Assembly (NCBI GenBank): GCA_021234155.1
Contig: JAJEKV010000049.1
Span: forward strand, 1,951,487-2,015,486
Source: Isoetes taiwanensis
Taxonomy: Eukaryota > Streptophyta > Lycopodiopsida > Isoetales > Isoetaceae
DNA: 64,000 nt
Direction: 5' to 3'
Below the pieces are notes generated by a model. It made no database searches. It saw only the letters and a list, made by a program, of their open reading frames with translations, and was not told the DNA's origin. Made by a program: the position numbers and the translations under genes. Shown here in pieces: positions 36,521 through 45,807 of this stretch (position 1 is its first letter; the number at the start of each line of letters is the position of its first letter).

Positions 36521-37390
36521 CATTTCGAACGTGGGGTTTGGATTATATAGATCCTATTAACCCTCCTTCTACAAGTCAACATCAGCACCTAGTTGTAGCT
36601 ACAGATTATTTTACCAAATGGCCAGATGCTATACCTTTGAGACAAGCTAATGTCATCACAACAGCAAGGTTTCTACATGAACACATCTGCTCTAGATTTG
36701 GTATTCCCTTCAAGTTGCATTCTGATTGGGGCACACCTTTTGTAAATAAAGTTATCTCTAACTTGTTGGTCATTCTCAAAGTCAAACACACTAAAAGTTC
36801 TTCATATTACCCTTAGGGAAATGGCCAAGCAGAAGCTACTAACAAAGTTTTGAAGGGCATTTTGTAGAAGACAGTTGAGGATAACAAAAGGGATTGGCAT
36901 TTCAAGTTGGAGATGCTCTTTGGGCCTATAGGGTCACTATCAAGCCAGCAACCAATCATACACCATTCAATCTAGTTTATGGCATTGAGGTTGTGCTTAC
37001 AATTGAGCTTGAACTCCCATCTCTAAGGTTGGCCCATAAGTTATGCTTGCCCTTTGAATATGCTTTGCAAGAAAAGATTGGATGCTCTTTTGCATCTAGA
37101 CGAATACAAAATAGAAGTTGAAAATGCCAACCTACTGAAAAAAGCCAAAGTTTTGGCTGCCTTCAAAGCTGCTCATAAGATTCAAGGTATTTTCAAAGCG
37201 GGAGAGCTTGTTCTTAAGTGGAATAGATCAAGGGAAGACTCGGCTGGCAAATTTGAGAATCTTTGGGAAGGTCTTTATGTGGTCTTGGAGTCTGCATGAA
37301 CCAACTCATATTGGCTGAAGGAAGTGTCTTAGGAATGCCACTACCAAATCCTATTAACATTGTTCACTTGAAGAGGTATTGGGGCCAGCA
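36521..37390 (+). pseudogene. Integrase of gypsy element D, interrupted by copy B
   Basis: From 36523 the reading is TFRTWGLDYIDPINPPS, DYFTKWPDAIPLRQAN, FGIPFKLHSDWGTPF, then SSSYYP-stop-GNGQAEATNKVLKGIL-stop-KTVEDNK. This is the rve core with first Asp (LDYID), second Asp (SDWG) and Glu (QAEATNK). A later frame gives DALWAYRVTIKPATNHTPF and a C-terminal GELVLKWNRSREDSAGKF. The two in-frame TAG stops (36814-36816, 36865-36867) stand where this family normally has Gln (PQGNG, ILQKT), so both look like CAG-to-TAG or CAA-type changes. The first part of D's pol is missing, replaced by copy B. Confidence 0.85.
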
Positions 37391-37742
37391 TGTATGCTTT
37401 ATGTCCTAAAAATTAGTAAACTCTGATTAGAAGTAGAATAGGTAGCTTAGATTTCATCTGACTTTTGTTCATATTTGCAGTAAGCAAGGCCATTGGGGGG
37501 TTAATCTTAAACAGGTTCAAGACAGAAATGGTTACTAATACTTTCACTAAAAGTGTCATATGCAAGATCACTAATTGATCCACCTCCATTAAGACCTTGC
37601 TTCTTTTTTTGCCTCTGTGCAGGATATGAGCAGCCCTTACAGTCCATAAAGGGATGCAAAGTTTATTTTTAATGTATTTCTGTGTTTCCATGATAGGTGC
37701 ATTCTTAATCCATATTTATTCATCTATCTCAAAGTAGTCCCA
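37391..37742. other. Downstream remnant of element D
   Basis: No ORF. It lies between the D integrase and the target site of element C, and continues after C at 49418. Probably the post-integrase region or LTR of D, but no LTR terminus is recognised. Confidence 0.4.
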
Positions 37743-37747
37743 GCCAC
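37743..37747. other. Target-site duplication of element C, left (GCCAC)
   Basis: GCCAC directly precedes the TGTTAG start of the 5' LTR and recurs at 49413-49417 directly after the CA end of the 3' LTR. Five bases is the usual Ty3/gypsy duplication size. Confidence 0.92.
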
Positions 37748-38337
37748 TGTTAGTCCTGTATGTCCTGGTACAGGACTATTCATGCACACCGCGGACCAGG
37801 TCAAGAACAAGGAGCCACGTCCAGTCCAGTCAGGCCAAAAGCCCAGCCAGAAGACCAAGCAATGCACGCAGCAGACCATTTTTGTAAGGCCAATGGCATG
37901 CCAAGGAAGAGGCCGAGAACACAAGTGATCGGGTCAGCCGCCGGCCGTGGCTATTTCAGCAAGCCAGAGGCACCGCCAAAGATTCCTACAAATCGCCCCT
38001 TCCGTGAGTCGGCACCGAGATCCGACAGATCGTTTTATATTGGGCCAAAGGCCATTGTACTATATATATGAGTAGAGCTAGCATTCATGGGCTAGATGAG
38101 TTTTTGGTCTTATCTCCATTCTGCTTTTTCTCTATTACAGAGCTCATGTATCAAGATTGATATCAAAGAGTTTTGTTCTCATCATTGTGTTCTCATTATT
38201 TTCTTTTGCTCTATCATTTTTTTCCTTTGTTTCTTTGCAAAAATCCCGCTGGACACCTACACGATTCTCCCGCTTGATCCACTCTGCCTCACGTAGGGTC
38301 GCCTTTTGCAGAGGCTCTCAACCCGCACCCTTAAACA
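37748..38337 (+). repeat. 5' LTR of element C
   Basis: 590 bp, TGTTAGTCC...TTAAACA. The TATA box TATATATATGAG (38061-38072) is followed by AGTAGAGCTAGCATTCATGG, as in the other family LTRs. It pairs with 48829-49412, with which it is similar but not identical: small indels scatter through the U3 half. The sequence after it (CCGCCGCCACCGCTGGGTC) is not a clear match to a common tRNA primer site. Confidence 0.92.
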
Positions 38338-38459
38338 CCGCCGCCACCGCTGGGTCTGATTTCCTTTTCCTTTCTTTTACACCGCCAGGCTTACCTGCAG
38401 GAACTTTGCCGACCCGCTGCCTCGCTTGAGTGCCATCAACGCCGCCGGTTGCTCGAGAT

Positions 38460-40409
38460 ATGGGCGACAATCGTTATGATATTGAGGGGAGGCCATATTC
38501 GCCACGAGCTCCTACCGGTGCCACCCACTCCTCGTGTTCACTTTCGCCGGTTCCTCTCCGCCGTAAACATTGTTCACAACCTTAATCACCCCATCATACA
38601 CCTGCTCAACCCTCCGCCTTTTTATTTCCACACCTCCAGAGTGCCTACATTCATATCTCCTCCGCCATATCCTCAGCTTCTTCACAACCATCATCTCCCC
38701 CAAGGAATGGGTTATCCCTTATGTCTCTTTTGGCCCCTCCCCTGTGTTCATAGACATATCCCCAATCCCCCTTCTTTTTCAACATACTCTTCCAGCTTTA
38801 CACTCTCACCGATCTCAAACCTCATGAACAAGGCTCTCAAGGTCCTTCCCCACTGTGATGCTCCTCCTTTCCGCACTCGAGGTTTTTCAACCTCCGCCAC
38901 ACCATACAGAGACTATGGAAGTTCCGCCCAATTATGTCCCTCCTTATACACGCCTCTATGCACAAGGCCATTCACAACCGCCAGACTCTCGTTGACCTAT
39001 CCAACCTTTTGGCAAAAGACTAAAGGCAAACCATTAGACCAAAGTGCTCAAGCTCATATGGAAGAATTTGAGGCTCGCTGTCCTAAATGGTCACCCTCAA
39101 CCTCAACTGAAGTTCCACATCTTTTTCCACCACGCCAAGGCGGATCCCTCATCAATGGCTCATGGCAAACAAAAGCCATTGAAACAAAACCGACGTAAAA
39201 TGAAGACCGCCTTTCTCATTATGGCACCATGATGATGATCAACTTCTTCTCAAGCAACTCAATGATCTTCAGCAAGAGCCCACGGAGTCAGCCCGATTTG
39301 GCGGATCGCCTTCACATCCTCCTCAAGAAACTTCAAGAGTACCCCACGCAAAGCCGTATCCTCGCCCTCGTTTCTATGTGGACTTCTCTCCGCTATTCGC
39401 CTCATGACCAAACCCCCGCTTCCCAAGACTTTGGAGCAGGCCATCGAACTCGCCAATCATTCCGCTAATGTTTCTCCCGTGGCGTGGCCCCTCAAAGAGC
39501 TACCCTTCATCCCTCCTATCATGGTTCCTCGGGACCGCAGTTCAGCCTCAACACTTTAATCCTCAACGCTAGCCAAATTTGTGCCACATCTCAGAAATAT
39601 CAAGGCCATTTGGCCAATGAGTGCAATTCTCAAATGGTCCTCCTCATAGTAAACGCCGCGAACATGTGCAATCATGCCACTGAAGAATGTACTGCATCAT
39701 CCTACACCTTTTCCTAAAAAAAATGGTTTTTCAGTCCGCACCACGCCAAAGAACAAACGCCATACCAACCTCAGCAATTTCACGCCAACCACTTCAACAA
39801 GATCCACAATCTCGCCAATCTCAGCCGTCAAGAGGACAAGGCAACCGCCCCCCTTTTGATCCTTCCAAAGCTCAGTGTTATCATTGTCTGGAATGGGGTC
39901 ATACCACCACAGCGTGCCCTCAACTTCCTCAGGTTCAAGTCCAACTTCCAGGCACGAATCAAACCACTTCCGTACGCCTCACGGCCTATCAACTTTGGAT
40001 CGCTAATGGCAAACAAGGCCCTCGTCCTGTCCTAAGGAAGCCACCACGAGTGCCACAACAACAAAGGTATCAACCAGCTCCTTCATCCACACCTCCTATG
40101 GATCAACAAGCACAGGAAGAAATTTACCAAGCTCTAAATCCTCCAGTGCAACCATCAAATTGGGTTGGTCTAGTTTCACGCCAGACCAGGGCTTCACGCC
40201 CCTTGACCATCATCCCTCATGACACGCAACCTGCTTTTGCAGTCGACACGATCCCTCATGATGAAGCAAAAAAGGTCCACTTTGCACCAGATTTGGATAA
40301 ACTCATGCCTCATGTCATGCCTAAGGTAAGACAAAGTATCCTCAATCTCATGCAGGCTGCTGAAGGCCGCACGCTTGCAAATGTTCATGCAACCACCCGA
40401 GCTCAGTAG
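38460..40409 (+). pseudogene. gag: gag of element C with CCHC zinc knuckle
   Basis: A plausible start is the ATG at 38460 (MGDNRYDIEGRPYSPRAP). Frame changes follow in a Pro/Ser-rich region. Near 39410-39520 the reading KPPLPKTLEQAIELANHS, then WPLKELPFIPPI, resembles a gag core. The open 240-codon segment 39687-40409 carries CYHCLEWGHTTTAC (39876-39917), a C-x2-C-x4-H-x4-C nucleic-acid-binding knuckle, in a Gln/Pro-rich context. An overlapping 249-codon ORF at 38449-39198 is Pro/His-rich and I cannot decide how much of it is genuine gag. Confidence 0.72.
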
Positions 40410-40679
40410 CGTCATGGCACACCTTCGTCATCTCACAATCCACGCTCTCAGACATATCCTAATATTGCTGCAGAGGTAGAGCTTCAACCAAGTTTCGCTT
40501 TTACTCAGACTTCAGCCCCTTTGATCCCGGCCGCTTCGTTTTCACATTTTCCTTTGAACTCTAAGAAGAACTCGCAAAGATCAAAATCCCTTTGAGTCTT
40601 GCCACAATTTTGAAACTTTGTCCCGCCTCAAGGATCAGTTACCCCTTCCCAATCGCTCGTTGGAGCAAGGCTACCCACA

Positions 40680-42880
40680 CACCCACGCATACATGCCACT
40701 TGGCAATCAACAAGTCAATCATGTTCAAATAGATGGAGGCGTATGTCGCCAATCTTATTACCGATAAGCTCGAAAAGCAATTAGGCATCAAACAACTTTA
40801 CCGCGGCCCCCTATGACATCAAGTTGGCCAATGGTCATATCAGCGCTCTCGTATGCCACACCCTTCTTCACATCAATGTAGGAGAACTCCATTCCCTTTG
40901 GAATTTGGTGTTTGAAAGTCGGGCTAAGATCCCGGGATGATTATGAAATGTTGGTCTGCATCTTTCCATCAGCAAAAGTATTCATTATTGGGCCACGGAC
41001 CAGCTCGTCATTACAGATGGTCATCTCAATGCCACCATGGATTTGGAAACAGGCAAGATCATCTCTGTTGAACATGCCGAACCCTCTCTCTCCGACACCG
41101 ATTCTCAAGAAGCCCAAAACATCTATCATGTTCAGTTCCACCCGCGAAGTCTCCGCCTTCTTTCATCCTACCCCAATATAGCCGATCCTTGGGGTGAGAT
41201 GACGGGATCGTGACCAGTGTCGCGGGCCGCCTCGCCAATCTGCACTGCCCTTACGATAGAATTCAACATCTTGACCATTTTTCAGCCACAGAACTTCCTC
41301 CCGAAACAGTGGATGTACATACCGTCATGAAGCAACCATCGCTTTGATGACGCCAAAGAACCTTTTTCACGACACAAAATAAAAGCCCTCCCGTCATGTT
41401 TCAACCTCCTGCTCATGTTGTCCAAGACACGGAAGTTGTTCCACACATTCAAACTCCTGAGGTGGAGATTGTGGACGTTGGTAACAATCAGCCCGTCTGC
41501 CTAGCTGCAAATCTTCCGTCCAACTATTGCGCACACGCCGTCACGCTGTTCAAAAAAATCAAACATATTTTTGCCTGGAGCTATAAAGATCTTCGAGGTA
41601 TAAACAAAGCTTTGGGGGAACTCACCATTCCTACCAAACCAGATGCACGTCCTGTCTAGCAACGACAATACTGGCTCAACCCAAATTACCGTGACCGTGT
41701 CAAAGCCGAAATTGACAAACTCCTAGCCGCAGGCTTGATTTATGAGGTCAAACATTCTGAATGGGTGAGCCCCATCGTCATTGCTCTCAAACACAACGGT
41801 AAGATCCGGTTTGCGGACTATCGCGAACTCAATCGTGCCACGGAGCGCGGATCACTTCCCCTTCCCTTCACGCACTGTGTTCGAAGAGGTTGCCGGTCAT
41901 GAAATGTACTCCTTCATGGATGGTTTTTCCGGCTACAATCAAATTTCTATCAAAGAGGCAGATCAAGTCAAGACTACCTTTACCACCCCGTGGGGCACTT
42001 TTGCCTACAAGGTGGTTCCTTTTGGTCTACATGCTCTCTGTCTTTCATGACTATATGAAGGAGAAACCCTTTCTCCAGATCTTTCAAGATGACATCTTTC
42101 TTCAGATCTTTCAAGATGAAGGAGATCTTTCAAGGTGAGCTCGTCTTTCAGAAATGTGATGAGTCTGGTATTAGTCTAAATCCAGAGAAATGCACCTTTA
42201 AGGCCACCCTCGTGTTTCTGGGTCATGTGGTTAGTAAAGAAGGTATCACCACGGATCCCGCTAAAATCGGGCTTGTGTGCTTAAGGCTCAAGCACCTTCT
42301 AATATCAAAGAGACACGTTCCTTCCTCGGTAAGGTAAATTACTATTCCACCTTCATTCCTCGACTTGCGCCTATTGTTGATCCCATTCATAAGCTCACGG
42401 GTGATGAATCCACTTGGGCTTGAAATTTACGCGGAAGTTTTCCAACAGTGGGAAGCTCTTACTTACTCAGCCCCCGCGGCTTGTTCCTCCTCAATGGGAC
42501 AAGCCTTTTCATGTCCATGTTGACGCCTCCCGCTTGCTATTGGCGCCGTTTTCTCTCAAGCCTATGATGAGCACAACCGATAAACCAAACCTTATGCCGC
42601 CAGAAAACTCAACTCGCCGAGCGCAACTATTATGCCACAAGAACGGAAGCCTTGGGCTTAGTTTTTTGTGTCCAACGCCGCCATTATTTGTTGGGAAGCC
42701 GATCAAGTTCTTTGTTGATCATCGCTCTTTCTTTATTTGATCAACAAGGCCACGCATATGGGCCGCGATTGCTTTTGGGTCCTTCTTTCCGCAAGAATTC
42801 GCCTCCTTTGAAATTATTCATAAGCTGGAAAATCTCATCTTGTGCCGATTATTCTCACGATCCACACACGATGATCCTCC
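40680..42880 (+). pseudogene. pol: Protease, reverse transcriptase and RNase H of element C
   Basis: Protease region about 40730-41200 (IKLANGHIS-type and LVITDGHLNATMDLETGK segments). RT from about 41600: RDRVKAEIDKLLAAGLIYEV, WVSPIVIALKHNGKIRF, EVAGHEMYSFMDGFSGYNQI, TTPWGTFAYKVVPFG and ISLNPEKCTFKATLVFLGH, ending near 42290. In the usual F-x-DD region the sequence reads LQIFQDDIFLQIFQDE (about 42075-42120), with a duplicated segment. RNase H about 42300-42870: VNYYSTFIPRLAPIVDPIH, then IKFFVDH..., and a broken ...SHLVADYLS end. Catalytic residues are partly visible, but frameshifts are dense. Confidence 0.82.
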
Positions 42881-43079
42881 ACGGTGTTTCAGATGTTTTC
42901 CCCGACGCGACAACCTGTTTTAGTCACGGCCACGCCCATTGGTTTCATAACTTTCACCGTACTTCTTCACCGGTGCTCTTCCCTCGAAGATCCCACGCCT
43001 TCCGTAAAAGCTTCACTCACGCCGCCGCTGGGCCCGCGGAAGTCCGCGGACTACACCATGGTCGCGCCATCTGTACAAA

Positions 43080-44218
43080 CGCGGCAAGGATATGATCCCC
43101 CAATACTGTGTTCTTCCTCATGAAGTGCCCGATATCGTTCGACAAGCCCATGAGGGGCTTGGTGGTGGTCATTTTTATGGTGACACCACAGCACGCAAAA
43201 TTCTTCTCGAAGGCTACTTCTGGCCCACGCTCTTCAAGGATGCCCATGCTCACGCCCGCATGTGTGATGTCCGCTGGCCAGGTGGGTCGCCCACGGCCCG
43301 TGACACCTCCCGCTGGAAGCTTGGCCGCCACGCCGCCTCCCTTCAAAGAAATGGGGCATGGACTTTGTGGGGCCCATGGATCCACTTCCGCTGCACACCC
43401 GCGTTCGCTTTACATTCTGGTCATCACCGACATGCTACAAAATGGGCGGAGGCCTCGCGGCCTCTACCGTACTGCATAACATCGCAGCCCAAAGACAACC
43501 AAGGTTCTTTACACGCACATCCTCACGCGTTTTGGCTGTCCCACGGAACTTGTTAGTGATCGTGGAGTGCACTTCGTCAATCATACCATCAAGGAGCTGA
43601 CGGATTATTTGCATATCCATCACAGAAAAAGCACACTTTACTATCCTCAAGGGAATGGTCTGGCCGAAAGCACCAACAAAACTCTAATCACTATTTTGAA
43701 GAAAATTTGTGATGCCTCTCGCACGGATTGGCAAGAAAAGTTACCTACTGTTCTTTGGGCTTGCAAAATTGCTACGGGCTACACTCCTCTCAAGTTGGTT
43801 TATGGTCAAGTTTGAATATGTTCTTCCGACTCTTCGTTTCCAACTTGCTACTGCACAAAATCCACCTGCAACTCTTAAAGAACGGGTTTATCAACTTGAA
43901 CAGCTGGATGAACTTCGAAGAGATGCTTATATTCGTATTCTTCATGGCCAACAGTTGCGAAAATCCTTGCATGACAAACATCTGAAAGTCAAAACTCTTA
44001 AAGAAGGTGATTTGGTTTTGCTTTATGATTCTCGTTACAAAAATTTTCCAGGCAAATTAAAGTTCAGGTGGCTTGGTCCTTATCAAATTCTTCAAGTGGT
44101 GCAACCCAGCGTTTTCAAGCTGGCCGAGTTAGATGGCACTCCATTACCTACCCTGGTAAATGGTTTTCGCCTCAAACAATTTCATACAGAGCATACAACA
44201 GTTCATTCACGACAGTGA
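43080..44218 (+). pseudogene. Integrase of element C with GPY/F-type C terminus
   Basis: Zinc-binding N terminus: HEGLGGGHFYGDTTARKILL then YFWPTLFKDAHAHARMCDV (43145-43270). Core: MDFVGPMDPLPLHTRVR (43358 on), a broken middle, then GVHFVNHTIKELTDYLHIHH and TLYYPQGNGLAESTNKTLIT (43560-43690) with the final catalytic Glu. C-terminal region from 43815: YVLPTLRFQLATAQNPPATL, GDLVLLYDSRYKNFPGKLKF and RWLGPYQILQVV, ending at a stop at 44218. The last 500 bases are in one frame with good codons. No chromodomain follows. Confidence 0.87.
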
Positions 44219-45807
44219 CTAGAAGTATATTTATATTATATTCGGGGAGAAAAATAAAAGTTGGGCCTTGCCCATATATATCCGCTATGGGTTGCGCCCT
44301 ATTTACAAAATCCTAAGTTAAAAGAACCCCTACTCCGGGTTTGGAGCAGAGGTAATGCGGACATGGAATAAATTACTACTCCTATATTTTTAATATAGCC
44401 AAATAGGTTTAGCTAAACTACCTTCGAATTGGAGCTAGAAGTTTCTAACACTTGGCTAAACTAAGTGGGCTTTCTCCATCATGTTTTCTTGCCTTTTGCT
44501 AAACTTTCACAAAATGTAGAGTCAAATATTAGCCATCATACTATCCTTATTTTAAAAGATCCAAGCCTTTGGACAAAGACATTGAACTTATTGTTATTAC
44601 AATGAAATTCAATATAGAAAAATAGATGGCGCATAATGTAGCATAAATGGCACAATTATAATCATTGTTATAACTCCCTTAATATAAAAATAAAACAAAG
44701 ACATAAGTTAAGACATAAACATATGCGCACATGTTTAAAGCTCAAAGAAAAAGTGCAGTGTTTTTACTTCAACTTCATACTTGAAACAAGAAGTTTTTTG
44801 GTGATTTCCTAAAGTTCCTATATATCTTGGTGTCAGCTAATCTTCCCAAGTCTACTCTTTCTTAGGTTTGGCTAATTGTTGTCCTGGTGGAGTTGTCTGG
44901 AGATGGAAGTTTGGCTATCCAGTCTAGTAACTCACTTAGTCGGCAAACAAATTGGGCTAAATTTTTCTTATTTTGGGCAATTTTTTCCATTTACTTTAGC
45001 CATTTTTCTTGGCAAAAATGCTATAAAATAGCCATTTGGCTAACCTTAGCCGTTATTTTATTCCATGAATGCGGAGCACATGGTAGAGGCAGTGCTCAGG
45101 ATCCCAGCGCAGATGAACTACCACCTCGATGGGATTAGTCTTGGGGCCATCGCGCCACACCAGCCATCCATACGGATGCCGCGGTTGCGACATTTCCAGA
45201 GGTCCATCGCGTTCATTTTGCAAGTAATCCATTCCTGGCAATTAGTCGGCATAGTACATTCATCATCCATGCTCACGAACTGTTGTCTCAGCTTCGACCA
45301 CTGTTCGTCTTATATAGCCCAACCGCTTGGAACTCTGTCGACGTGGACCAATCAAACAATTGCTAACGTGGTTGCAATGCAAGACCATTTCTAAATCCAG
45401 AATCTTTTCTCCCGCCGCATATCTAGCCATGGTACCATCTGCAATTTCTTTTTATGATATCCCGCTTCGAGTTGCCAGCATTAAATGACATTCCTTCCTT
45501 TCATGCCCGTCGGTCATAATATTTGTACCTTCGCCCAGCTGTCCCATCCAATCGTTCATTCACGTTTCATCTCCACCGTTCATCGCTTCTTCCTTTATTG
45601 CTCGGGGACTTAACCAAAATTTTGGCCCTCCATCGACTTCTTCGCATCTGTCGCCACCTGGCACCATCAACGGTTCACTCTCCTCATGATCCTTTGCCCA
45701 AGTAGTGCGCCCTAAAACCTTTTCGTCTCACTTTGTTTCGCCTTCTGCTCTCCGCCCTCCGGCTTCATCAAATCCGCTCTCTAAGTTTCTTTCCGACGCT
45801 CTTTGCC
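44219..45807. other. Integrase-ORF3 spacer of element C, split by a MITE
   Basis: About 880 bases of family sequence (44219-44361 and 45068-45807), matching copies A and B without a gap once the 706-bp insertion is removed. No ORF of its own. A pyrimidine-rich stretch with several CTC/CTT runs precedes the ORF3 ATG. Confidence 0.6.
44354..45075. mobile_element. hAT-like MITE (706 bp) with 8-bp target-site duplication
   Basis: The element occupies 44362-45067. AATGCGGA stands on both sides (44354-44361, 45068-45075). Its ends are perfect 11-bp inverted repeats, CATGGAATAAA...TTTATTCCATG. Copies A and B carry the uninterrupted site. The interior is AT-rich, without transposase, and holds many GGCTAA/TTAGCC motifs near both ends (for example at 44429, 44452, 44926, 44997, 45030, 45043), as subterminal transposase-binding repeats of hAT elements do. 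An 8-bp duplication is the hAT hallmark; the CATGG terminus is atypical (CAGGG or TAGGG are commoner), so the superfamily call is inferred. Confidence 0.85.

Larger units (their letters stand above)
26941..36686 (+). repeat. Segmental duplication, copy B (direct repeat of 1-9623)
   Basis: Colinear partner of copy A, 9746 against 9623 bases. Differences are clusters of small indels and substitutions, often where the other copy or element C has CTG or CAG. The right edge is inside the D integrase; the left edge is not visible because copy A starts at the window edge. Confidence 0.9.

Noticed and set aside
38338-38370. Primer-binding site right after the 5' LTR of element C
   Set aside because: The sequence does not match common tRNA 3' ends well enough, and bases here are unreliable.
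38449-39198. 249-codon Pro/His-rich ORF at the front of element C as an independent gene
   Set aside because: It lies in the gag region, and a different frame gives a more gag-like start and core; its composition follows from CA/CT-rich sequence. Treated as part of broken gag.
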